Below, piece after piece: positions 1 to 6,066 of a stretch of 11,889 nucleotides of DNA. The stretch comes from Herpetosiphonaceae bacterium. Its GTDB lineage: Bacteria; Chloroflexota; Chloroflexia; Chloroflexales; Kallotenuaceae. A program made the translations under genes and the position numbers. Numbering within the stretch: the first letter of the stretch is position 1; each line of letters begins with the position of its first letter. The notes under the pieces are model-generated. The model saw only the letters and a program-made list of their open reading frames with translations. It was not told the origin of the DNA and made no database searches. The stretch is taken from positions 1-11,889 of the forward strand of contig JASKZZ010000474.1 in NCBI GenBank assembly GCA_030147335.1, given 5' to 3'.

Positions 1-828
1 GCTCCAATCCTGCCGCTCTAGCCCAACCATTTTCGAGCCTTTGCGCATATTGTCGATCAGCCATCGTTCGGCGCGTCGTGCTTGCTCCGGCAATGTGTCA
101 CGAATATCGGTGCGCTCAAACTCGTCACTCATTTCCACGCCGGGGTAACGCACCAGCGTTATCTCGGACTGTGGCACATGCCGCTCGATATCCCGCGCGA
201 ATAACAGGAGACCAGCATTTGTCGGTGCCCAATGGTCGGTACGCGTTCCGTTTGCCGCAGCAGTGCCGTCTAAACGTGTCAAACAACCTCGACGGTACAG
301 CCATCCAAACGGATCTTCTTGCGCAGCCGGACCAACACGCTCGATATACTGCTGAATCTTTGTTCGATCCAGATCGGCCAATGTCGCGTCAGCGGCAAGA
401 CGCTCCCATCCAACACTGCCACGTTCAAGCAAAAGTTGACGTAATGTATGTGGTGGGATGGGTACATTCGCCACGCCTTCACGCATCACATATTTGCCAT
501 GTACGCTGTACACATGAGGCAATCCCGCCGGCACTTCAACATACAACAACGCACGCTCGGTATGCTGCACCCGTCGTGGCAAGGGCAGGAGCAGTGGCGG
601 CGTGCAGAGCAGGGCCGCGTCAAGAACTAGCTCTTCGGCCGTATGAGGATCGGCTAGCCCATCGACTTTGGGCCGCACGCGTCCGCTAACGCCAAGCATA
701 ACCACGCCGCCCGCGCGGTTAGCAAATGCGGCTAAGGTTTCGGCCAGCTCTTCCAGCCGCACACGATCCTTAGCAAACGCGACACGCTCATTTTCGCCTG
801 CGGCAAGTAAGGTTTCAATCTCGTCCAT
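1..828 (-). CDS. AlbA_2/Schlafen-like ATP-binding regulator, COG2865-like (C-terminus cut off by window edge)
   Basis: An open frame of 276 codons runs from an ATG at 828 to the left edge without a stop; the C-terminus lies outside the window. The first ~130 residues look like the AlbA_2 (Schlafen AAA-4) domain: an N-terminal acidic 'GENERVAFAKD' segment, then 'AFANRAGGVVMLGV', the usual AFANxxGGxxxxGV signature, and 'KYVMREGVANVPI'. Residues ~170-270 resemble the central part of COG2865 proteins ('PTNAGLLLFARD', 'LVRYPGVEMSDEF'), which often continue into an ATPase/winged-helix part, here outside the window. Such proteins are annotated as transcriptional regulators or RecG-like ATP-binding proteins; the true substrate is generally unknown. 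The Shine-Dalgarno is poor (GAGACC about 7 nt upstream). It lies 47 nt after the DUF2227 gene on the same strand, so co-transcription is possible. Family assignment is fairly confident; function is not. Confidence 0.8.
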   Translation of the reverse strand, partial: MDEIETLLAAGENERVAFAKDRVRLEELAETLAAFANRAGGVVMLGVSGRVRPKVDGLADPHTAEELVLDAALLCTPPLLLPLPRRVQHTERALLYVEVPAGLPHVYSVHGKYVMREGVANVPIPPHTLRQLLLERGSVGWERLAADATLADLDRTKIQQYIERVGPAAQEDPFGWLYRRGCLTRLDGTAAANGTRTDHWAPTNAGLLLFARDIERHVPQSEITLVRYPGVEMSDEFERTDIRDTLPEQARRAERWLIDNMRKGSKMVGLERQDWS

Positions 829-875
829 AAGCAGGTCTCAAACAACCAATAATCCAGGTTATTGCTGATATATGT

Positions 876-1388
876 TTACAATCGCGTCCACTGGTTCCAC
901 GCGCGCTTTGTGCCGGTCGAAATCCAATCTGGAATTGAATGGGCCGCGCCGCCAAGGACAAATCCGACCAGAAAGGCATATGCCTGTCCTGAGTTCATGC
1001 GCAGCGCGTCTGAGAAGCTTTGCTCCAACTCCCGCCACAAGTCCGTGCGTCCCGTCGCGTTCAGCACCAACCAAAACACCGCATACATGATCAAGCCGAA
1101 ATACGCCAGGCGCAGCAACGGCCCAATAATGAGGCCATGGCTAATCCAGGAGCGATGTGGCACAGTTTCTTTGTATGGCCACCAGATAAATCTGAGTGGA
1201 CCCCAGCGCGTGTATTCGCGCGAGTCGATGTCGAGATCGCAAGAAAACATCAGGCCGGAAACGAGGTGTGCTCCGGTAACGGTGAGCGCTGTGGCAAACG
1301 AGTGGTCTGGTGAAATGACCCACGCAGTCGGGGCGAGTATGACGGCCGTTACAACCGTGATCGTGTCATGCGTATGTGAGCCTGGCAT
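876..1388 (-). CDS. DUF2227 family membrane protein, putative metal-binding
   Basis: 170 aa. The sequence fits the DUF2227 family (called 'uncharacterised metal-binding protein'), known from cyanobacteria and Chloroflexota: an N-terminal SHTHD (His5, His7, Asp8), a 'SGLMFSCDLDIDS' block with Asp51/53/55, 'RWGPLRFIWWPY', and 'HRSWISHG' with His78 and His84. Conserved His/Asp clusters suggest a metal site. Hydrophobic stretches at ~10-25, ~86-110 and ~132-152 suggest a membrane protein; the last is followed by 'HSIPDW', another conserved-looking block. The ATG at 1388 has no Shine-Dalgarno, but a TATACT -10 box ends 7 nt upstream, so the mRNA may be leaderless. No enzymatic function is established for the family as far as I know. 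It lies between tdk (154-nt gap) and the AlbA_2 gene (47-nt gap), all on the minus strand. Confidence 0.85.
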   Translation of the reverse strand: MPGSHTHDTITVVTAVILAPTAWVISPDHSFATALTVTGAHLVSGLMFSCDLDIDSREYTRWGPLRFIWWPYKETVPHRSWISHGLIIGPLLRLAYFGLIMYAVFWLVLNATGRTDLWRELEQSFSDALRMNSGQAYAFLVGFVLGGAAHSIPDWISTGTKRAWNQWTRL

Positions 1389-1395
1389 GCCACAC

Positions 1396-1404
1396 AGTAT
1401 AGCA
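1396..1404 (-). promoter_or_regulatory. Extended -10 promoter (TGCTATACT) of DUF2227 gene, probably leaderless
   Basis: On the minus strand, TGC-TATACT is an extended -10 element. Seven bases separate it from the ATG at 1388, placing the expected transcription start at or next to the A of the start codon. No good -35 is present, as is usual for extended -10 promoters. The same nonamer occurs upstream of the CpXC gene at 8962-8970. Confidence 0.5.
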
Positions 1405-1542
1405 CATCTATTCGTGTGGTTCCTAAATGGCGGTCGTATGCAGAATCAGAATGTTCGACACATCAGCGGCCACAACCATTCAGAACATGTTTGCTCCGGA
1501 TCAACAAAGTTCTTGTTATTGACCACATGCGGAACACTTGGT

Positions 1543-2115
1543 CTAGCGCGGTACCTCGTGATGTTGTCGGCAGCGAGCCTCGTATGCTTCCTGTGCGCCA
1601 ACGAGAATAACCGGGTCATGATACGACGCGGGCCGGCCATCAATTAATCGCTGCGTTCTGCTTGCTGCCAGTCCGCATACCAAACAGATCGCGTGCAGCT
1701 TATCGACTGCCTCTGCCTTGGCCATTAACGCGGGTAATGGCCCAAACGGCTCGCCGCGAAAATCTTGATCCAAACCAGCGACGATGACGCGTCGGCCATC
1801 AGCGGCCAGCTTTTCACACAATTGAACCACGCCCGCATCAAAGAACTGGATCTCATCGATCGCAATAACCTGAACATCTGGCGCGATTTGATCGGCGATT
1901 TCGGCTGATGTAGTGACAGGAATGGCTTCGGCGCGCACGCCATCATGCGAGGCAACTTCTTCAACGCTGTAACGCGTGTCAATTTGCGGCTTAAAGACTT
2001 GAACGCGCTTCCGAGCGATGTGTGCGCGCTTGACTCGACGAATCAACTCCTCGGTCTTGCCGCTAAACATTGAGCCGCAGATAACTTCGATACTGCCGGT
2101 TGAACCTTCAAGCAT
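1543..2115 (-). CDS. tdk: Thymidine kinase, type II
   Basis: 190 aa, normal length for bacterial type II thymidine kinase, which phosphorylates thymidine with ATP to dTMP in the pyrimidine salvage pathway (cytosolic, usually tetrameric). Visible motifs: Walker A GSMFSGKT at 14-21; Walker B-like and catalytic segment 'IDEIQFF' at 86-92, with Glu88 as the expected catalytic base; a zinc-ribbon lasso with Cys144-x2-Cys147 and Cys182-x2-His185; and substrate-loop residues near 'QRLIDGRPASY'. The ATG at 2115 is preferred over an in-frame start 36 nt upstream (2151), because GAGGAG lies 6 nt before it and the protein then starts just before the Walker A strand. It follows the rpmE terminator by about 75 nt, so it depends on read-through or a promoter of its own that I could not identify with confidence. 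Confidence 0.96.
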   Translation of the reverse strand: MLEGSTGSIEVICGSMFSGKTEELIRRVKRAHIARKRVQVFKPQIDTRYSVEEVASHDGVRAEAIPVTTSAEIADQIAPDVQVIAIDEIQFFDAGVVQLCEKLAADGRRVIVAGLDQDFRGEPFGPLPALMAKAEAVDKLHAICLVCGLAASRTQRLIDGRPASYHDPVILVGAQEAYEARCRQHHEVPR

Positions 2116-2190
2116 GGAAGACTCCTCAAAGATGGGGCAGGGATGCCACAATTGAGCGGTAAGTGGTGTACATTAGCATGGCAAAATAAA

Positions 2191-2218
2191 AAGGGCAACG
2201 CCTGAATGCGCTGCCCTT
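2191..2218 (-). terminator. Rho-independent terminator after rpmE
   Basis: On the minus strand, AAGGGCAGCGC pairs with GCGTTGCCCTT (11 bp including one G-U) around a 6-nt loop, followed directly by TTTTTATTTT. It starts 20 nt after the rpmE stop. This is a textbook intrinsic terminator closing the rplU-rpmA-rpmE operon ahead of tdk. Confidence 0.92.
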
Positions 2219-2238
2219 AACGGCCAGAGTCAACTATA

Positions 2239-2544
2239 TTACTGCGCGGCCTGTTCTTCGTCGCCGTACACTTCTTGATACAGTGAGCGCTTCTTCGGCT
2301 CTTGCTTTGTTTCGCGGCGCTGGCCAATCTGGCTTTGCTTGGTCTGTGCGGTTTGCAGCTTACGCATGAACCGATCAACCTGACCCGCAGTATCAACGAT
2401 GCGCTGCTCACCTGTGTAGAACGGGTGGCAATTCGAGCACACGTCGAGGCGCAAGTTCTGGCGTGTTGAACGCGTGGTGAACGTGTGGCCACACGCGCAT
2501 GTTACAGTTGTGTCGTCGTATTTTGGGTGAATGCTTTGCTTCAT
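2239..2544 (-). CDS. rpmE: 50S ribosomal protein L31 (zinc-binding type), long C-terminal tail
   Basis: 101 aa. The first ~70 residues are classic L31: 'MKQSIHPKY', zinc ligands Cys16, Cys18, Cys36 and Cys39 (CAC and CSNC), and 'HPFYTGEQRIVDTAGQVDRF'. The protein sits at the large-subunit central protuberance and bridges the subunits. The four cysteines make this the zinc-containing form, which in other bacteria is released when zinc is scarce. Beyond residue ~70 there is a hydrophilic, charged tail of about 30 residues rich in Gln, Lys, Arg and Glu; L31 is usually 66-75 aa, so this is an extension. The ATG has a perfect AGGAGG 6 nt upstream. It is the third gene of the L21-L27-L31 operon and is closed by a strong terminator. 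Confidence 0.96.
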   Translation of the reverse strand: MKQSIHPKYDDTTVTCACGHTFTTRSTRQNLRLDVCSNCHPFYTGEQRIVDTAGQVDRFMRKLQTAQTKQSQIGQRRETKQEPKKRSLYQEVYGDEEQAAQ

Positions 2545-2554
2545 TACAATCCTC

Positions 2555-2611
2555 CTCGAAGCAGGTGTATATAGGTATACGCATCACTTCGAGATTGAGA
2601 TGTATTCTCAA
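2555..2611 (-). promoter_or_regulatory. Two hairpins in rpmA-rpmE spacer, one touching the rpmE SD
   Basis: Reading the minus strand, TTGAGA-ATACA-TCTCAA (2611-2595) forms a 6-bp hairpin. It is followed by a longer one in which CTCGAAG (2593-2587) pairs with CTTCGAG (2561-2555), with an inner GTATA/TATAC stem. The outer 3' arm includes the first two bases of the AGGAGG Shine-Dalgarno (2556-2551). Partial masking of the ribosome-binding site is inferred; no known RNA family is recognised. Confidence 0.35.
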
Positions 2612-2617
2612 TAAATA

Positions 2618-2908
2618 TTATACGGTCTCTACATCGGTAACAGTTGCTGCTACAGGAACAGGATACACGCTGACCTTCTTCTGTGTCTGCGAGTGATGCT
2701 CAAATGTTACCACGCCATTGATCAGCGAGTAAAGCGTGTAGTCTCGGCCCATTCCAACGTTGTTTCCCGGGCGAATCTTGGTGCCTGTTTGTCGCATAAT
2801 GATCATGCCGGGCTTGGCTGCCTGACCGCCATACAGCTTAACGCCGCGCATCTTCGGCTTGCTGTCACGACCGTTGCGTGAGCTACCGACGCCTTTCTTA
2901 TGTGCCAT
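2618..2908 (-). CDS. rpmA: 50S ribosomal protein L27
   Basis: 96 aa. The start 'MAHKKGVGSSRNGRDS' is the highly conserved L27 N-terminus, which reaches toward the peptidyl-transferase centre. 'GVKLYGGQAAKPGMIIMRQ' and 'GTKIRPGNNVGMGRDYTL' are the family core. The N-terminus begins directly with MAHKK, so there is no cleaved leader of the kind described for Firmicutes L27. The last ~15 residues ('VPVAATVTDVETV') are a small non-basic extension compared with usual L27 lengths of about 85. Shine-Dalgarno AAAGGA is ~8 nt upstream of the ATG. It follows rplU by 85 nt and precedes rpmE by 73 nt. The frequent third gene of this cluster, obgE, is replaced here by rpmE. Confidence 0.97.
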   Translation of the reverse strand: MAHKKGVGSSRNGRDSKPKMRGVKLYGGQAAKPGMIIMRQTGTKIRPGNNVGMGRDYTLYSLINGVVTFEHHSQTQKKVSVYPVPVAATVTDVETV

Positions 2909-2925
2909 TTCTCTGATCCTTTCAC

Positions 2926-2974
2926 TTCAATCGAGGGTGTATCACCATCCCCGTTTGAAGGGACATCGATTAAA
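2926..2974 (-). promoter_or_regulatory. Possible three-way-junction RNA in rplU-rpmA spacer
   Basis: In minus-strand RNA a 9-bp outer stem (2974-2966 with 2934-2926, one G-U) encloses two short hairpins: TCCC/GGGA with an 8-nt loop (2963-2948) and GGTG/CACC-type with a 3-nt loop (2946-2936). The G-U pair in the outer stem would be a C-A mismatch if the plus strand were transcribed, so the fold favours the sense transcript. The structure ends ~17 nt before the rpmA start. It may be a regulatory or processing element of the ribosomal-protein mRNA; no known family is recognised. Confidence 0.4.
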
Positions 2975-2993
2975 TAAACAATCTTATCAAAAA

Positions 2994-3305
2994 TTAGGCC
3001 CTGATTTCTTTGATTTGCAGTCGCGTGTAGTCCTGGCGGTGTCCAGTGCGGCGGCGGTAGCGCTTTTTGCGCTTGTACTTGAAAACGATAATCTTTTCGC
3101 CGCGTGCTTCACCGACAACCTCGGCAATCACACTAGCATTGGCTACCAAAGGTGTGCCAACCTTAACATCGTCCGTGCCGCCAACCATGAGCACCTCACC
3201 CAGCGTTACTTCCTGGCCAGGCTCAACTTCCATAAGGGCGACATCAAGCGTCTTGCCCTCTTCCACGCGATACTGCGCGCCGCGGTCTCGAATTACTGCG
3301 TACAC
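2994..3305 (-). CDS. rplU: 50S ribosomal protein L21
   Basis: 103 aa, the standard L21 length. The sequence has the L21 pattern: 'YAVIRDRGAQYRVEEG' at the N-terminus, 'EVLMVGGTDDVKVGTPLV' in the middle, and the basic C-terminal signature 'KIIVFKYKRKKRYRRRTGHRQDYT', an rRNA-binding segment. The start is GTG, preceded by AAAGGAG about 6 nt upstream. It is the first gene of the rplU-rpmA-rpmE operon, read from a consensus sigma70 promoter 90-118 nt upstream. Confidence 0.97.
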   Translation of the reverse strand: MYAVIRDRGAQYRVEEGKTLDVALMEVEPGQEVTLGEVLMVGGTDDVKVGTPLVANASVIAEVVGEARGEKIIVFKYKRKKRYRRRTGHRQDYTRLQIKEIRA

Positions 3306-3346
3306 GCCACAACTCCTTTATCAAACTTTATTTAGACAACAAGAAT

Positions 3347-3367
3347 GGAGAGTGGCGTCCACCCTCC
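3347..3367 (-). promoter_or_regulatory. Hairpin in rplU 5' leader
   Basis: In the minus-strand RNA a 9-bp stem (GGAGGGTGG with CCACTCTCC, one G-U) closes a 3-nt loop. It lies in the ~83-nt leader between the expected transcription start (~3388) and the rplU GTG. L21 leaders that feed back on the operon are known in other bacteria; whether this is one cannot be told from one sequence. Confidence 0.4.
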
Positions 3368-3394
3368 ACACAGGAACAGCGTTACTAATGCGGC

Positions 3395-3423
3395 ATTATA
3401 GTGCTTGGACACGTCGCTGTCAA
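3395..3423 (-). promoter_or_regulatory. Consensus sigma70 promoter of rplU-rpmA-rpmE
   Basis: The minus strand carries TTGACA (3423-3418), a 17-nt spacer and TATAAT (3400-3395), a perfect match to the housekeeping consensus in both boxes and spacing. Expected start about 3388, giving an ~83-nt leader before rplU. This fits the high expression expected of a ribosomal-protein operon. Confidence 0.93.
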
Positions 3424-3497
3424 CCTGTAGGCGCACATTTTACATCATTACGACGATACACCGTATCGCTAATTCAATGTGTAGATGTTCGCTGTGT

Positions 3498-3962
3498 TTA
3501 GAAACGACTGCTGGCCGTTACAATATACAAGTCGATCCCACCACCGCCTTTCAAAATGAGCCTCTGGATACGATTGATCACAGTGCCGCGTGTCACTTCA
3601 CGCCAGCGGCTAACATCCGATTGTCCCAGCACGATATGCGTCGCCCGTCGACTTTGCGCAGTTTGTACCAGTGTCGCTGCGATGTCGCTGCCTTCAACAG
3701 TTTCAACGCGCGCGCCGAGCTGCCGCGCAATCTCCATGTGACGTTGCAAATTTGCTTCGTACAGACTCGTGCTCCGAACAGGCTGTGCTATATGAACTGC
3801 CAGTAGCTCGCCGTTCAGATTCTGAGCGAGCCGTGCCGCAGTTTTAAGTAAGCGTTCACTGTAAGGATTAATACCTATTGCTACAAGAACGCGTACCACA
3901 ACTCCCATTTCGGATGATTTGACGGCTCCGTTGTTAGACGATCCGGGGATTTCCTGCTCCAT
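3498..3962 (-). CDS. Universal stress protein domain protein resembling the KdpD Usp domain
   Basis: 154 aa. Residues ~24-150 look like a Usp-type alpha/beta nucleotide-binding fold: 'VRVLVAIGINPYSERLLKTAARLA' as strand 1 plus helix 1, 'GELLAVHI', then 'ATHIVLGQSDVSRWREVTRGTVINRI' and 'GIDLYIVTA'. The G-x-S/D-x-SRW-x-E-x-x-G-T block is closer to the Usp domain inside the KdpD sensor kinase than to classical UspA; no sensor, transmembrane or kinase part is present. The ATG at 3962 has AAGG ~10 nt upstream; an internal ATG at 3908 is possible, since residues 1-18 are not part of the fold. It starts 18 nt after ribY stops, so it is probably the third gene of the FMN-riboswitch operon. A role in flavin metabolism is not evident from the sequence; nucleotide binding is inferred from the fold. 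Confidence 0.8.
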   Translation of the reverse strand: MEQEIPGSSNNGAVKSSEMGVVVRVLVAIGINPYSERLLKTAARLAQNLNGELLAVHIAQPVRSTSLYEANLQRHMEIARQLGARVETVEGSDIAATLVQTAQSRRATHIVLGQSDVSRWREVTRGTVINRIQRLILKGGGGIDLYIVTASSRF

Positions 3963-3980
3963 TGCAAGGTAGCCTTTTCG

Positions 3981-5078
3981 CTACTTACGCAAATCGTTGG
4001 TAAACGCTTGCTGCACGTCAACCTCCGCTTGCAGCAAGCCACTTTCGCGCAAGAAACGATGTGTTGTTTCCCACATTTTTGGGTCAGAATAGCCCAACCC
4101 ATTTGTATCCGTTGCTGCCGAACGAAGTAAAGGCAGTGTTTGCTTGAGCTTGTTAAGCTCTTGCGGATGCCGTTCCGGCTTAAGTTCAGGAATAAACTGA
4201 AGCGCAACGTTAAAAGCAGCGTCGGGATTATCAAATGTATCCTGCAATCCTCGCGCCGTTGCTCGCACAAAGCGCTGTACAACGTCCGGCTTGGTTTCCA
4301 CCATTGTTTCTGATGTAATGATACCGTTGCTGACAAGGTCGATGTAGTCGGCGACGCGCAGCACATTGACGGGCACGCCCTGCTCTTGCAACACCAGCGG
4401 CTCGTTGTTGAAATATCCGGATGCTGCGTCTACTTTGTCGGTGCTTACAGCTTCAACTTGCGTAAAGTTGATTTCAGCGATGTCGACATCCTGCTCGGGA
4501 ATGTTTGCTGCATATAACATGCCCTTCAGGCCGATATACGTTGCTCCGGCGCGGAACGGCACGCCAACGATCTTGCCTCGAAGGTTTTCCGGCTTTGTAA
4601 TGCCCGCCGACTGTTTAGAGAAGATTGCGACCGGATATTGCTGAAACAGCTGGAAAACAACCTTGACCGGAATTTGATTCGCTCGTGCCAGCAAAACTTC
4701 ATCACCGGCGGCATTGGCGAATGTCAGTCTGCCTTGAGCTACTTGAACAACCGCATCGGTCACAAAGCCGTGCTCAATGTTGACATCAAGCCCTTCATCT
4801 TTGTAATAGCCTTTTGCCTGGGCCACATAATACATGGCGAACTGAACATCTGGAATGTAACCCATTGAGACCGAGACCGGTGTAAGCTCGGTCGAAGGCG
4901 CAGCCGAAGCAGCGCTGCTTGATGTCGCAGTATTGCTGGACAATGTGGCAGCGGTTGATGTCGTGGCTGTAGGCGTTGCCGGCGAACCGCAAGCAGCCAA
5001 TCCAAGACATAGTATGCATAAAAATAGTATGCGGCGCACGAAAAATAGCCTTTCCCAAGCTCTAGATGTTTTAGTCAT
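3981..5078 (-). CDS. ribY: Riboflavin ABC transporter substrate-binding lipoprotein (NMT1/THI5-like)
   Basis: 365 aa. The N-terminus is a lipoprotein signal: basic 'RR', a hydrophobic core, and lipobox LAAC with Cys30 as the expected lipidated residue. A Ser/Thr/Ala-rich linker (~31-68) tethers the domain to the membrane. From ~69 on it is an NMT1/THI5-like periplasmic-binding fold: 'MGYIPDVQFAMYYVAQAKGYYKDEGLDV', 'LRGKIVGVPFRAGATYIGLK', and a C-terminal helical part. This group binds thiamine-pyrimidine, riboflavin and similar ligands. The FMN riboswitch upstream points to riboflavin, matching the RibY of RibXY systems described in Chloroflexota. The ATG at 5078 overlaps the last 8 bases of ribX (ATGACTAA), indicating translational coupling; a start at 5102 would extend into ribX and is less likely. 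Confidence 0.88.
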   Translation of the reverse strand: MTKTSRAWERLFFVRRILFLCILCLGLAACGSPATPTATTSTAATLSSNTATSSSAASAAPSTELTPVSVSMGYIPDVQFAMYYVAQAKGYYKDEGLDVNIEHGFVTDAVVQVAQGRLTFANAAGDEVLLARANQIPVKVVFQLFQQYPVAIFSKQSAGITKPENLRGKIVGVPFRAGATYIGLKGMLYAANIPEQDVDIAEINFTQVEAVSTDKVDAASGYFNNEPLVLQEQGVPVNVLRVADYIDLVSNGIITSETMVETKPDVVQRFVRATARGLQDTFDNPDAAFNVALQFIPELKPERHPQELNKLKQTLPLLRSAATDTNGLGYSDPKMWETTHRFLRESGLLQAEVDVQQAFTNDLRK

Positions 5079-5964
5079 TCCACGCGAGCAGCAGGCGTTC
5101 AAGTCCCAACAAAATCATGCCAAACATCAGCGTGATCAACCCAAGGCAGACCAGTGCCACAAAGATTAACGGAACATCGAAAAAGCCACGCGCGACGTTA
5201 ATCAACGCACCCAGGCCATAGCGCGAGCCAAGAAACTCCCCGACCACAGCTCCGGTTGTTGCGTATGCGAGACTGGTGCGAAATCCGCTAAACAATACGG
5301 GCAGCGCTAGCGGCACTTCGATATAACGCAAACGTTGCCAGTGTGAGGCTCCTTCCACCAGCCCGACCTCACGCAATTCACGCGGAATGCCTCGAATACC
5401 GGCAACGGTGCTGCTGTAGATCGGAAAAACCACAACGATCGCTCCTACCAGGATGTTGCGGCTGATATCCGAGCTATAGCCCAGCCAAATAATGATTAGT
5501 GGAGCAACCGCAATGACTGGAATAGCTTGAAAAGCTGCTAAATACGGCGCAATCCAGCGCTCAAGTCTGGGGGAATGCGCAACGAGATATCCCAGCAGCG
5601 AGCCGATGAGCAGCGCAACACAAAAGCCGCCCAGCGACTCGATAAACGTCGGTATCACATGCTGCATCAATGTGCCGTCGGCCAAAACTTGACGGAACCG
5701 GACCAACACATCAAGCGGACCTGGAAGTAACCACGGTGGGATTTCACGGATTGATACAAGTGCCTGCCATGCAAACACGAGCAGTGAACCGGAAACAAGC
5801 AGCGTAACAAACTGACTACCTGTACGTCGTTGAACAGGCGTCGGTGCCGAAAGTGGCAAGGATTGGTCAACCAATAAGTGAGTTTGCTCGCTCTTGGCTC
5901 GATGGACACGCGACTTCGACCATAAATGGCCGGCACGTAAAACACTTTTTGGCATCATAAACAC
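5071..5964 (-). CDS. ribX: Riboflavin ABC transporter permease
   Basis: 297 aa from a GTG at 5964 (ATGs at 5958 and 5955 are alternatives; the GTG has GGGG 6 nt upstream). It is a BPD_transp_1-type inner-membrane permease (SsuC/TauC/ThiX-like), with hydrophobic segments at about 50-70, 105-129, 138-162, 170-190, 220-245 and 264-288. The cytoplasmic EAA loop, which docks on the ATPase, is at ~197-222 ('REVGLVEGASHWQRLRYIEVPL'), with the Gly at 206. The ~45-residue N-terminal tail is basic and hydrophilic. It is the first gene after the FMN riboswitch and is coupled to ribY, so riboflavin is the likely substrate. No ABC ATPase gene is found in the window, so RibX must pair with one encoded elsewhere. 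Confidence 0.88.
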   Translation of the reverse strand: MFMMPKSVLRAGHLWSKSRVHRAKSEQTHLLVDQSLPLSAPTPVQRRTGSQFVTLLVSGSLLVFAWQALVSIREIPPWLLPGPLDVLVRFRQVLADGTLMQHVIPTFIESLGGFCVALLIGSLLGYLVAHSPRLERWIAPYLAAFQAIPVIAVAPLIIIWLGYSSDISRNILVGAIVVVFPIYSSTVAGIRGIPRELREVGLVEGASHWQRLRYIEVPLALPVLFSGFRTSLAYATTGAVVGEFLGSRYGLGALINVARGFFDVPLIFVALVCLGLITLMFGMILLGLERLLLAWND

Positions 5965-5970
5965 AACAAT

Positions 5971-5995
5971 CCCCGAAGGTCATTCACCTTCGGGG
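5971..5995 (-). promoter_or_regulatory. Regulatory hairpin between FMN aptamer and ribX (terminator or RBS sequestering)
   Basis: A 10-bp perfect stem (CCCCGAAGGT with ACCTTCGGGG) closes a 5-nt loop on the minus strand. The 3' arm ends in GGGG, the only Shine-Dalgarno-like sequence, 6 nt before the GTG start of ribX, so the hairpin would hide the ribosome-binding site. It is also followed by a moderately T-rich stretch (ATTGTTGTGTTT), so intrinsic termination is possible too. A competing 5-bp hairpin (CTTCG, 6003-5999, with CGAAG, 5992-5988) uses part of the same arms and may be the ON-state alternative. It lies ~70 nt downstream of the aptamer, the usual position for an expression platform. 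Confidence 0.75.
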
Positions 5996-6011
5996 CAACG
6001 AAGCATAGCGC

Positions 6012-6066
6012 ATACAGCACTACACTTGCAGGTAACAAGACCAGCAAGGCAAGTATGCAGCACTAC
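6012..6066 (-). repeat. Imperfect 12-nt direct repeat in the riboswitch linker
   Basis: ATACAGCACTAC at 6012-6023 and ATGCAGCACTAC at 6055-6066 (plus-strand reading) differ at one base. In the minus RNA the segment between them can also fold with GCATAC (6059-6054) pairing with GTATGC (6015-6010) and TTGC pairing with GCAA inside. The first copy met by polymerase directly follows the 3' strand of aptamer stem P1, so this may be part of the switching structure. Inference only. Confidence 0.4.

Noticed and set aside
78..689. Plus-strand open frame of 203 codons
   Set aside because: Antisense to the AlbA_2 gene, whose minus-strand translation matches a known family; the plus translation is rich in Arg, His and Ala without domain features.
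1440..1542. Possible terminator after tdk
   Set aside because: AGAAC...TGTTCT pairs with a bulge around 1485-1515, but the stem is short and no T-run follows.
862..1647. Plus-strand open frame of 261 codons
   Set aside because: It lies antisense across the DUF2227 gene and the end of tdk, lacks a ribosome-binding site, and its translation has no domain-like pattern; the minus-strand genes explain the region.
2116..2190. Possible tdk promoter
   Set aside because: TTGCCA is present, but no acceptable -10 box follows at 16-18 nt; tdk may rely on read-through.
3454..3468. CGATAC-ACC-GTATCG hairpin after the usp gene
   Set aside because: Six base pairs with a 3-nt loop and no T-run; too weak to call a terminator.
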